NCBI GenBank assembly: GCA_008828725.1
Contig: MEHQ01004429.1
Coordinates: forward strand, 638,405-702,404
Reading direction: 5' to 3'
Source: Saccharina japonica
Taxonomy: Eukaryota > Sar > Phaeophyceae > Laminariales > Laminariaceae
Length of the DNA stretch: 64,000 nt
Shown: positions 32,014 to 43,900 of the stretch, piece by piece
Numbering within the stretch: the first letter of the stretch is position 1
How the letters are laid out: the number at the start of each line of letters is the position of its first letter
Program-made: the position numbers and the translations under genes
The notes under the pieces: generated by a model
The model's database searches: none
The model's input: only the letters and a program-made list of their open reading frames with translations
What the model was told of the DNA's origin: nothing

Positions 32014-32823
32014 AACACAACTCACAAACCACAAAACACAAACGCCAAAGCGCGCGGAACTGACGGGACTTATTTTTTCTTGTGCTTCTCACGCTATCCG
32101 AACCGTACAGCCAACAGGCACAGCCAACAGGCACTCTACAAACAGCCAAGAGGCAATCAAGAGACATAAAGCGACAGGGCAATCGAGAGCTATTCAACAG
32201 AGATTTAAATGACATAAGAGACAAGTCAATACACTTTCAAGAGCTAGCGAAGGGACATTCAAGAGCCAGTCGAGGCGCATCCAAGCAAGCATCCAAGAGT
32301 CCGTAGCCAAAAGACGCAAAGCACATCAAGCACAGCAGTTGGGCCAGCACAGGCAACATTAGCGGGTGCCGAATAAACATACGTATACATATGATACTTA
32401 CGTACGTATCAGATACATACATACGCGCTCTACACACCCGTGAAACACAACAACAACAACGCGCTGGCGCTTTATAGCGACGACGAACAGATCGCCGTTC
32501 AGCGCGTCCCCAACAGCGAAACACCGACCAACCAACAGACCAACAGAGACCAGACACCGGAAGACAAAAAAAACAACAAACAATTAAATTCCGCAACCGC
32601 GGGCTGCACAGACAAAGAACAACACACAACCCAACCATCTCCGGCCAAAGACAACACGCAGAACCTACACTNAAGTGTGCATAGGTCGGTTCAAGAAATC
32701 TACCGCACGGTGTTATATTCGCAGGTGAGACAAAGACAAAAAAAACGTTTCTTAAGATCAAAATTGAAAAAAGAAAAGAAAAGAAAAGAAAAAAAGCAGG
32801 CGCTCAAGCAAGCAGGCAAGCAG
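32014..32823 (+). repeat. 0.8-kb duplicated unit, copy 1 (contains N)
   Basis: This unit is nearly identical to 34266-35056, from CACAACTCACAAACCACAAA to GCAGGCGCTCA. It carries an ambiguous base at 32672, where copy 2 has TACAGTG. It runs straight into the 8-bp array, whereas copy 2 continues into unique sequence. Confidence 0.9.
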
Positions 32824-34245
32824 GCAAGCAGGCAAGCAGGCAAGCAGGCAAGCAGGCAAGCAGGCAAGCAGGCAAGCAGGCAAGCAGGCAAGCAGGCAAG
32901 CAGGCAAGCAGGCAAGCAGGCAAGCAGGCAAGCAGGCAAGCAGGCAAGCAGGCAAGCAGGCAAGCAGGCAAGCAGGCAAGCAGGCAAGCAGGCAAGCAGG
33001 CAAGCAGGCAAGCAGGCAAGCAGGCAAGCAGGCAAGCAGGCAAGCAGGCAAGCAGGCAAGCAGGCAAGCAGGCAAGCAGGCAAGCAGGCAAGCAGGCAAG
33101 CAGGCAAGCAGGCAAGCAGGCAAGCAGGCAAGCAGGCAAGCAGGCAAGCAGGCAAGCAGGCAAGCAGGCAAGCAGGCAAGCAGGCAAGCAGGCAAGCAGG
33201 CAAGCAGGCAAGCAGGCAAGCAGGCAAGCAGGCAAGCAGGCAAGCAGGCAAGCAGGCAAGCAGGCAAGCAGGCAAGCAGGCAAGCAGGCAAGCAGGCAAG
33301 CAGGCAAGCAGGCAAGCAGGCAAGCAGGCAAGCAGGCAAGCAGGCAAGCAGGCAAGCAGGCAAGCAGGCAAGCAGGCAAGCAGGCAAGCAGGCAAGCAGG
33401 CAAGCAGGCAAGCAGGCAAGCAGGCAAGCAGGCAAGCAGGCAAGCAGGCAAGCAGGCAAGCAGGCAAGCAGGCAAGCAGGCAAGCAGGCAAGCAGGCAAG
33501 CAGGCAAGCAGGCAAGCAGGCAAGCAGGCAAGCAGGCAAGCAGGCAAGCAGGCAAGCAGGCAAGCAGGCAAGCAGGCAAGCAGGCAAGCAGGCAAGCAGG
33601 CAAGCAGGCAAGCAGGCAAGCAGGCAAGCAGGCAAGCAGGCAAGCAGGCAAGCAGGCAAGCAGGCAAGCAGGCAAGCAGGCAAGCAGGCAAGCAGGCAAG
33701 CAGGCAAGCAGGCAAGCAGGCAAGCAGGCAAGCAGGCAAGCAGGCAAGCAGGCAAGCAGGCAAGCAGGCAAGCAGGCAAGCAGGCAAGCAGGCAAGCAGG
33801 CAAGCAGGCAAGCAGGCAAGCAGGCAAGCAGGCAAGCAGGCAAGCAGGCAAGCAGGCAAGCAGGCAAGCAGGCAAGCAGGCAAGCAGGCAAGCAGGCAAG
33901 CAGGCAAGCAGGCAAGCAGGCAAGCAGGCAAGCAGGCAAGCAGGCAAGCAGGCAAGCAGGCAAGCAGGCAAGCAGGCAAGCAGGCAAGCAGGCAAGCAGG
34001 CAAGCAGGCAAGCAGGCAAGCAGGCAAGCAGGCAAGCAGGCAAGCAGGCAAGCAGGCAAGCAGGCAAGCAGGCAAGCAGGCAAGCAGGCAAGCAGGCAAG
34101 CAGGCAAGCAGGCAAGCACGCAAGCAGGCAAGCAGGCAAGCAGGCAAGCAGGCAAGCAGGCAAGCAGGCAAGCAGGCAAGCAGGCAAGCAGGCAAGCAGG
34201 CAAGCAAGCAGGCAAGCAAGCAGGCAAACAGGCAGGCAAGCAAGC
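32805..34245 (+). repeat. 1.4-kb CAAGCAGG octamer array
   Basis: About 175 units of CAAGCAGG are almost perfectly uniform; one variant (GCACGC) is near 34117. It is far more homogeneous than the neighbouring AAGC array and probably grew from it by expansion of one double unit. Confidence 0.95.
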
Positions 34246-34265
34246 GCAAAAACCCTAACAAATAA

Positions 34266-35056
34266 AAACACAACTCACAAACCACAAAACACAAACGCCA
34301 AAGCGCGCGGAACTGACGGGACTTATTTTTTCTTGTGCTTCTCACGCTATCCGAACCGTACAGCCAACAGGCACAGCCAACAGGCACTCTACAAACAGCC
34401 AAGAGGCAATCAAGAGACATAAAGCGACAGGGCAATCGAGAGCTATTCAACAGAGATTTAAATGACATAAGAGACAAGTCAATACACTTTCAAGAGCTAG
34501 CGAAGGGACATTCAAGAGCCAGTCGAGGCGCATCCAAGCAAGCATCCAAGAGTCCGTAGCCAAAAGACGCAAAGCACATCAAGCACAGCAGTTGGGCCAG
34601 CACAGGCAACATTAGCGGGTGCCGAATAAACATACGTATACATATGATACTTACGTACGTATCAGATACATACATACGCGCTCTACACACCCGTGAAACA
34701 CAACAACAACAACGCGCTGGCGCTTTATAGCGACGACGAACAGATCGCCGTTCAGCGCGTCCCCAACAGCGAAACACCGACCAACCAACAGACCAACAGA
34801 GACCAGACACCGGAAGACAAAAAAAACAACAAACAATTAAATTCCGCAACCGCGGGCTGCACAGACAAAGAACAACACACAACCCAACCATCTCCGGCCA
34901 AAGACAACACGCAGAACCTACACTACAGTGTGCATAGGTCGGTTCAAGAAATCTACCGCACGGTGTTATATTCGCAGGTGAGACAAAGACAAAAAAAACG
35001 TTTCTTAAGATCAAAATTGAAAAAAGAAAAGAAAAGAAAAGAAAAAAAGCAGGCGC
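34266..35056 (+). repeat. 0.8-kb duplicated unit, copy 2
   Basis: Second copy of 32014-32823. Both copies are preceded by an array, so the duplicated block was probably array plus unit. An open frame runs through it, but its in-frame continuation differs completely between copies, which argues against a protein. Confidence 0.9.
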
Positions 35057-35329
35057 TCACTCGCGAGCCTCCCCAAGAACCAAGAGCCACCCCCCCCTCC
35101 CAACACACACCAACCTCCCCCTCCCCGACCATCCCATCCATCCAACCACCCCTTCGACCCATCCACTGGCGTCTCCACGTTACGCGAGAGACCGGCGAAA
35201 CAACTCTGTCCCCTAGGGACTCAGACACCGTCGAGGCAGAAAAGCAAACAAAACCGCCCGCGGTGCCACCAAAAAGGCAATACAGCACAAATCGGACAAG
35301 ATCATGACCTAGGTGATATATTAATAGTA

Positions 35330-35537
35330 TCCTACATCTGCCGTTAGGCGATGTTTTTGTGCAGGATCTGTATCTTAATAGATCCAACCCAAGGAAACAT
35401 TTGCTACACTATCGTGCAGATCGTAAGGCTCCCTCCCACCCGGCAACATGATGAGGTAGATCAGACCATAAGAGATAAGAGATCTATCTTCCCCGAATGA
35501 TCTAGACCATCAAATGGAGATCTGATCTCTCCCGATG
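35330..35537 (+). repeat. GATC-rich repeat (family I), copy 1
   Basis: Shares GCAGGATCTGTA, AGATCCAACCCA, GGCAACATGA and dense AGATC words with 45340-45515 and 45610-45815. No coding potential is seen. Confidence 0.7.
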
Positions 35538-35726
35538 TGTGCCATATATACGGCAGCCAAACAAGTACGTCTACCACCATCACCACTACCCCCTACTTTC
35601 CACCCCCAGACTTGTGGCCCCAGCCGCCGCTCGTTCCCCTTCCCTCAGTCCCTTCCATTGCGGAACCCGGCTGAACCGAGGACGAACAGAACGCAACGCC
35701 CCCCCCCCTCCCACCCGCGTGCGCGC

Positions 35727-35848
35727 TTGGTGCAACCGATGTCTCTGCCTGGTCGGTGAAAAACCCGACGTGCTCCGTCCCGGCACTGTAGGGGTGCGAG
35801 GGTCTATTGTCATACGACTACGGCCATGCATGATATTAGTACACCCCA
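35727..35848 (+). mobile_element. poly(C)-tailed structured repeat 1 (F1)
   Basis: This copy has GCAC...GTGC where most copies have GCAT...ATGC, so both stem partners changed together. It ends AGTACACCCC. Confidence 0.8.
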
Positions 35849-36097
35849 CCACCGCCCCATCCCGACGCCCCCCCCCTCTTTCCTCCTCCGCTTATCACCG
35901 TCAGGCCCGCCTTCTCCGACCCCTGCCCCCCCCCCCCCCCCCAATCGCCTTCCTCCGCGCACCGCTTCACCAAAACGCCTCATTCCCCTTCCCCCCCCTC
36001 ACCCACCGCCCATCCTCCTCCTCCTCCGTGTGCACCATCAGTCGCTCTCCGACCCCCCCCCCCACCACCATCGCCTCCTACTCTCCTCGCCCGCCAC

Positions 36098-36304
36098 CGT
36101 CAGTGAAAACCCCACGTGCTCCGTTCCGGCATTGGAGGGATGCGAGGGTCTATGGTCATACGCCTACGGCCATGCATAACAACGAGTACACCCCCCCCCT
36201 GCCTGGTCAGTGAAAACCCGATGTTGCTCCGTCCTGGCATGGTAGGGATGCTAGGGTCTACGGTAATACGACTACGGCCATGCAAAACAATGGGTACACC
36301 TCCT
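36098..36304 (+). mobile_element. two stacked F1 repeats
   Basis: The first copy (36098-36200) ends GAGTACAC plus C and the second (36199-36304) starts immediately after. Both keep the GCAT/ATGC stem; the GTCGG stem is eroded in both. They lie just downstream of the ZNHIT2 stop codon. Confidence 0.8.
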
Positions 36305-36356
36305 CCGCCTCCCCCCCCGCCCATCCCACTCCACCGCCTCCTCCTCCTCCTCATCT

Positions 36357-36590
36357 TCAATCGCTCTCCAAGGACCGCCTGACAGCTTCTGCCATTGCGG
36401 GCGCCGCCTGCGCACCGTGCGAGCGCGCCCAGAGCAAGAAGTAGCCCACCCGCTTCTCAACCTTTCCCAGCTCTCTCGCCGCTCTCCTCTGGCCTTTCTT
36501 GGCATGGACGGGTCGAGCCGGGTTGGAGGGGGCGAGGGTGCGACCGGCGGCCTCGAACATCCCCCAGGCGTCTTGAAACGCGCAGATCAG
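36357..36590 (-). CDS. ZNHIT2: ZNHIT2 exon 3
   Basis: The acceptor CGTAAG is followed in phase 0 by LICAFQDAWGMFEAAG, then KRVGYFLLWARSHGAQ and the stop. The helical C-terminal end with a conserved Trp matches ZNHIT2 proteins. Confidence 0.8.
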   Translation of the reverse strand: MICAFQDAWGMFEAAGRTLAPSNPARPVHAKKGQRRAARELGKVEKRVGYFLLWARSHGAQAAPAMAEAVRRSLESD

Positions 36591-37951
36591 CTTACGGGGG
36601 GGGGGGAGCATCACGCAGAGTATTTTTGAAGGGGAGGGGGAGACTGGACGGACGACACACAAGCTACACGGCAGCCGCTTCACTCTTTCGATCAACACAC
36701 ACCCCATCCCCACCCCCAACCACAACCCAACTCCACCTCCCAACCCCAACCTCACTAACCTGCCGCAGCGATTCCGCGTATCCCCTGAACCCCGCGCCCT
36801 CCCCCTCCACCGCGCGCTCGACGCATCGTGCCAGCGCCTGCCCCACCGTGGCAGGCGTCGCCCTGTCCTTCAAAACCGGGGACGCTGCTACGAAGGCCAG
36901 AGACGCCCCCACCGGGTCGGAGCACCAGCAGCCATTGTACAGCCGCACCGCGAGCACGTAAGCGTAGGCGAGGTCGGCCGCGAGGGAAGGAAGGGCGGGG
37001 GAGGGCTTCATCGCACAGAGCGTCGAGAAGTCGGGCGCCATGCAGGCCTGGTTTTGCAGAGAGGCAAACGAGTGCCGCGTGCACTCCTCCTCCTCCTGCT
37101 GCTGCTGCTGCTGCTGCTGCGGCTTATCTCCTTCCTTCTCCTCCCCCCCTCCCCTCCCGTTCTCCACCCCCTCCTTCTCTTTAGTCTCCCTCCGTTCCTT
37201 GTCCTTCTTATTCTCCCGCCCATTCTCCTCCTCCTCTAGAGCTCCTCTCTGTTCGCCCGAGTGCGCCACAGCACTGGCCACTGCAGCAATCACGCTAACA
37301 CCGCCACCGCCACCACCGCCATCACCACCACCACCACCACCACCGTTACCCGTCAAGTCCAACACCGGCTGCTTCTGCCGCCGCTTCTGCTGCGACTGCG
37401 GCTGCTGCTGTTGCTTCTGCTGCTTCTCCTCGCTTTCCTCCTCCGGCGTGGGCGGTTGCGTTAGCGAGCACGAGCCCGGAGCGCCGCCGCCGCCACCACC
37501 AGCGAACGTCTTCACCACAAAACAGGGCGCGACAACCGCGGGCGGAAGCGAGTGCGTCGTGCGCCCCGTCACGACCTCCTGCACCCCTCCAGACTGCTCC
37601 CACCACGGCTCCCACGGGACGATAAGCTTGCCGAGCCGCCCGCTGGCCAGCTCCCTCAAGAACCGCGCCTTTTCCTCTTCCGTGAGAAGGTCAAGCGCCC
37701 CTTCGTCTCCCAGCGTTGGGCCTCCCAGCGCTGGCCCCCCGAGCGCTGGCCCTCCGAGCGCTGGCTCTCCGAGCGTCGGCCGTCCGAGCTTCGTCGACCC
37801 TCCACGCCGCGGCTCTCTGACCCGCGGCTGTCCCGCTCGCTTCTCTTTCCCCCCCGCCGGTTTCAGCCGCGATTTTTTTACCTTTTTTTGTCCCCCTCCT
37901 CCTGCGGATTTTTCCACCACCACCAAGCCACCGCCGCCGTTGCTGGTGCCC

Positions 37952-37982
<31 letters not shown>

Positions 37983-40900
37983 TGCCGCGATCGCTGGCAT
38001 CGGCATCGGCGACAACAACGGCGGCAGAGGCGTTCTTGGGGTCCGGGAGAGCGGGGCCCGGAGGTAGAGCGCGGCGGTCGCGCTGTTCGCGCTGTTCGAT
38101 TGATAACGCCAAAGCTTCCAACCGTTTTTGGAGAGCCAGCTCCTGCTCCCGCTCCCGCCCCTCCTCCCCCCCCTCCTCTCCCTCCTCCTGCTCATCCTCC
38201 TGGTGGTACTGCTGTCCGCCTCGAATCCCTCTGACGGAGGCCGAGGTGGTGGTGTTGGGGGGGGGAGTTGTGGGAAACTCGTCCTCTCCGAGGCTGGACC
38301 CCACTATTGTCGACTCCTCCTCCCCGTTGGTTTCGCAGGTTTTCCCGTCCAGCCGAATGCGTCTCAGGAGTTCCGTCATGCTTGCGCGGCGTCCTTCCTT
38401 GCCCCCGCCCCGTCCGTCCTCCCCCTCTCTCAACCGCGTTTCCCGCTCCACGTGGCCGCGAAAAAACGCCTCGGTACAGCCAGATCCATGCGTCTTGGTA
38501 CATACGAAAATGTTTTTAATACCGGTATGTTTGCATCGGTCGGCCAGAGGATTTCGTGGTTTCCACATTTGATGGCGTGCGGTATGCATCATCACGCACG
38601 TGACGTGAGCAAACGGGACGATAGGAAGGGGGGGGGAGGTAGGGGAGGGGAGGGGAGGGGGGGGAAGAGGGAGGGGAAAGGGACGGGTTAGTGTTCTTGG
38701 CTTGTCAGGTGAAGGTTTCCAAGAATGCGCAAAGCAGGACCAATACGTAAACGCTTGGTTTTTAGCGACCCAGGGATACCGATGAAACAACAACAAAAAT
38801 GGGGGAAATATCACCAGTCTGTGATGGGTGTGGGTGCGAGGATAACGAATATCATGCCGTCATATGTTGCGCGCAGCAGAGCGAAACACCATTATGTATT
38901 GTGTTGCGCCCGTGTTGTTCAACCCCCTTGCATCGTTTTAGTCCGTCTATAACGGGGAACCATAGTAAATAAGACCAAATATTGTTATTATATTACGGGG
39001 GACCATTGTAAATAGGACCTCCGTTAAACACAAAACCCTCTATATTTCCCTATTTTTAGTGACCATATTTGGTCCCCTATTTAGGGCCCGTATTAACGAG
39101 TATAAAATAAATTCAATTTGGAAAAATAAAAATAAAAATTCGCTTTTCATTGGTTAACACACGCACCAGCACCAATTTTTATGCCCCAAGATCCTTATCT
39201 TTGGTGCTGGTGCGTGTGTTGACCAATGAAAAGCGGATTTGACTTAAAAAAATTCCAAATTGAATTTTTTTCTTCTTCGTTAAAACGGGCCCTTACTATA
39301 GTCCCCAGTAATAGTAAAAATAGATAAAAAAATACGAAGTATAGGTTCTTGGGTGTACCGTAGGTTCCTATTTACTGTAGTCTACTATAGTCCCCCGGTA
39401 ATATTAAATATACAAGAACACTCAGCATTTACCAGCAGAGCCCCTTGCATTGTAGTCCCGTGTACTAGATGCACCAACGCTTGTCACACACCAGCAGCGC
39501 GGGCTGATTGGTGCGGATTATCATGTTATCGTCAATATGATACACGTTGTCTCCTTCCTTCATCCATGCGCAGGCAAAAACACGAGTGAGTATCGTCTTC
39601 TCACACGGTTGCTGTTGTCTGTATTATACGAACGTAGCAAAAAATGCTACTGCTGCATACAGCGGGCTCCCGGAGTACATAGTATAGGTAGCATCGGTAC
39701 GCAGTGATTATGGCATATATATACGTGGAAGCTCAAACCTACAGCAGCTGTACCGCGGGACCAGACATGCACACATGTATCACATCTGTTTTCCATGTGC
39801 TTCATTCAGTGCTATGGGAGGTTGCTATGGGAGGTCATCTCCCATATAGATTCAGTGGTAAATATCTGGCACAGCAGAGCCACAGCAAAACCACCCTTTT
39901 TTTTTTAACACGTGACCATTCCGGGCCCCCAAATATAGCCACCTTAAGCGACAAAAAAAACAATATCGCATCATGTCAACCTACTTGCACACCATGCATT
40001 AAGAAAAAAAGGGTTCAATGCACAAAACTTTAAGCAGTTTAAAATATACCGGTACTATTTTTATACATACTCTTGGAAAACAAGTTTACAACATACATAT
40101 TATATATACCAATACTATTTTTATACTCTGGGAAAACAAGCTGAGTGCGGGTGTTTCGTACATCTCCCTACGTTGCAGACACATCCCCCCTCCTCCAGCC
40201 CTCCGGGATGCTTGGCGTGGTACGATGCCGCGATCGCCATCTATCTATATATTTCCCATATTTTCCCCCTCTCCAGTCCTTGTGCGGTATAACACATCAC
40301 ACCCCCCCCCGTCCATGTGCAAGTCCGCCTCACAGGCGGTTCTTAGCAGGATGTAGCTCACCCTCCATGCGACTCGGCCAGTACCTCACGGCGCTTCGCG
40401 CTCGGGGCAAGCAATGTCTGCCTGGTTGGTGAAAACCCAACGTGCTCCGTCCCGGCATTGTAGGGATGCGAGGGTCTATGGTCATACGACTACGGCCGTG
40501 CACGACATGAGTACACCCCCCCCTCCCCCGCCCAACTGGAAGGGGACAAGAAAAACAATTCGTTGCAATTCGTTTTAGTGTAATATCTGTATGTGAAAAA
40601 AAAACGCTGTGCACACGCCTTCCCAACGCCACACGAGAACCACTATGGTCGGAAAAATAAGGAACACTTGGTTTTACGAGTATTTCCACCCAGAGCGATT
40701 CAACGCCCACGCGGTTTTGCTAAGATAACCACGGCGACATCGCAACCTATTTGCGTATAAACATACTGAAGTATATATGGGGGGAAAAAAAATGAACTGA
40801 GCGTATAAATATCTGTATGGGGAAAAAAAAACGTACTGAGCGCCCGAAAGTTAGAGGTGCTCTATTCGGAGTCGTAGGGAGGAACGGCGGTGCTCCGTCT

Positions 40901-43900
40901 TGAAAGGGGGGAGTGGTCAATGACAATGTCACTACGAAAGGCAAGCAAAAAATGAGTGCGCCCTCCCCCCTCCCCTCCCTTCCCTCCCCCGCGCACTAAC
41001 GTTTCGTTTCTTCCTGCCCGTCGCGTGCGACGCTGCATTGTATCTCTGCACGCTCTCGTTATCAACGTACAGCATGTTTTTTTTTTTTTTTTTTGAGGAA
41101 ATACTGTTCTGTAGTGCGGAATATCAACCATTCGAAAATGTCAAATAATTCTATATCTCATTATGGGGAAGGTGGACCGAGTCGTGAAACTTTCACAGGC
41201 GGGTGATCTATGATACCATTATGTCCCATAAATTAAGCACCACTTTGTATACTAATATTGAACACATACGTTGCTTATATTTCGGGACAAAGTGGTACAG
41301 AATAGTGGGGGGTCACGGTTTAAGAGAGGAGTTGTATTGAAACCCCTTCTAGAAGTGGGACTGCACTCCCGACGCGGGGACAAAAAAGACTTGAAATTAG
41401 AGTCAGATCTAGGTTTCTGAGTGGGAGGGGGATAGCGTTTAATGTGAAGACAACAACAACAGCAGTAGTGCAGTACTATTACGGAAGACCATAGTAAATA
41501 GTAAATAGGGCCTACGGTAAAAGTAAATTAGGACCTACGGTAGACACAAAACCCCATATATTTCCCTATTTTTGCTGACAAAATATTGGTCCTATTTACT
41601 AGTATTTACTATGGCCCCCCGTAACAAAAGGCTTACAATAACTTCTAACCCCTTTGGGACCCCTTTTAACCCCTTTAGCACTGCAGTCCCGTTTTGGGGA
41701 CACACCACTCTAATTCTAGGTAATTTTTCCCCAAAACGGGACTCCAGTCCTATAAGGGTTCAGGGCTGTGAGGGACCCTTTATAAGGGATAGTGACCAAA
41801 ACAACCATACGAAGGGCTGTGAGGGACCCTTTATAAGGGATAGTGACCAAAAACAACCATACGAGTAGCTTTGTGGCGTTATTAACCGTCTACCAGCAGC
41901 GTGGGCGCCTATCATAGCAGTACGGGAAGAAGGGTCATGTTGCACGCAGAGTGGCGCAGTACCGCTCTTCAACCGATATCATAGCTCTTAAACCGTGACC
42001 CCCACGGTAATATGATATACGCAAGAGTGGTGCCGCTCATGCATGTTATAAAAGTACGCTCATGCATGTCATAAAAAGTACACAAAAAAAAAATAGTGGC
42101 GTGTTAGGAAAAAACATTNGATGCTGCTGTAGTCGAATGGAGATTGCGGGCGTGTAGTTCAGTTTCGGACACGCATAACATGTTGTAGGGATTTTAGGTG
42201 TACCTCTTCGGACTTGTGTATCCTTCCCCTCCTAAGTGTGCGTGTTCTTTAGGATTCTCTGATGGCTCTTCAGCACTTTTGTGACCACGGGCCGTGATCT
42301 TGCTAGATCAGACTATAGGGATTAGCAACTGAAACGAGTTTAATGTGAAGACAACAACAACAGCAGTAGTGCAGTACTATTACGGAAGACCATAGTAAAT
42401 AGTGAATAGGGCCTACGGTAAAAGTAAATTAGGACCTACGGTAGACACAAAACCCCATATATTTGCCTATTTTTGCTGACAAAATATGGTCCTATTTACT
42501 AGTATTTACTATGGCCCCCCGTAACAAAAGGCTTACAATAACTTCTAACCCCTTTGGGACCCCTTTTAACCCCTTTAGCACTGCAGTCCCGTTTTGGGGA
42601 CACACCACTCTAATTCTAGGTAATTTTTCCCCAAAACGGGACTCCAGTCCTATACGAGGGTTCAGGGCTGTGAGGGACCCTTTATAAGGGATAGTGACCA
42701 AAACAACCATACGAAGGGCTGTGAGGGACCCTTTATAAGGGATAGTGACCAAAAACAACCATACGAGTAGCTTTGTGGCGTTATTAACCGTCTACCAGCA
42801 GCGTGGGCGCCTATCATAGCAGTACGGGAAGAAGGGTCATGTTGCACGCAGAGTGGCGCAGTACCGCTCTTCAACCGATATCATAGCTCTTAAACCGTGA
42901 CCCCCACGGTAATATGATATACGCAAGAGTGGTGCCGCTCATGCATGTTATAAAAGTACGCTCATGCATGTCATAAAAAGTACACAAAAAAAAAATAGTG
43001 GCGTGTTAGGAAAAAAACATTCAGACATACATACAATACAATACAAATCATAGGAGTACGGAAGGTCAGGTTGAATGAAACAAACCCCAGAGGTTTGTGG
43101 AGCTATACATTGAATCTACAGCCTAGCATGGGGGGCCCATGGCAAATAGGACCAATTCTTGTTAGTAAAAATAGTAAAAATATACCAGGTATACGTTTTT
43201 GTCTGTACCGTAGGTTCTGTTTACTATAGGTCCCCCGTAACACACAGTAGATAGGTGGAGTGATTCACTGACAGGAGATCGTAGCGTGGTGGATAAGCAG
43301 GCGGACGATCAATCGCAGAGTGGCACCGCTCACGCTCATCATGTATGTTCTTCTGCTGGGGGTGAAAGCGTGTGAAACAAACACTCTCATGTTGGAAGAG
43401 GTCGAACGAAAAACAATTTTCTGGGGGGGGGTGTCTGCTCGTTGCGATATATCGAATCTCCATATTGGAGGCGTGATTGGGTAGAGGGGGGGATAGGGGC
43501 TATATTCAAAGTGTCAACCCGTTTCACATGATGGGGTTTATGGTACAAAAAACCGGTCGTCCCGGTAGACTAGTGGTCAGCTTCAAAGGCTACTGGCATT
43601 GGTACCCGAGTTCAAATCCCACCGTACCTGGTATGAGTTTTTACTTTATTTGAAAAAACAAGAAAGGAACCAATTGCTGAGAGAGCGCCTTCGTGGCGTG
43701 GGTAGGCGGAATCCGACGCAAGTCGACGAGGGAAGAAAGTGCTGAAATCTTCTCGCGATACAAATGCAAGGCACGTACCGTAGGAGAAGAGCCTACTTAA
43801 TGGCCCCGGATCTGAGTTACGACTAAGAGGGAGAGGGAAAAACAGGGCGAAGATAATAAATGGGATGAACAAGAAAAAGAAAAAAAACGACGTGGTGGCT

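Noticed and set aside
32440..34422. 660-codon frame joining the 0.8-kb unit to GKQASRQA repeats
   Set aside because: The second copy of the same unit continues into unrelated sequence and the frame crosses an N; no codon-level conservation.
37040..38572. 510-codon plus-strand frame opposite ZNHIT2 exon 2
   Set aside because: Shadow of the real minus-strand exon; Ser/Pro/Arg composition only, no motif.
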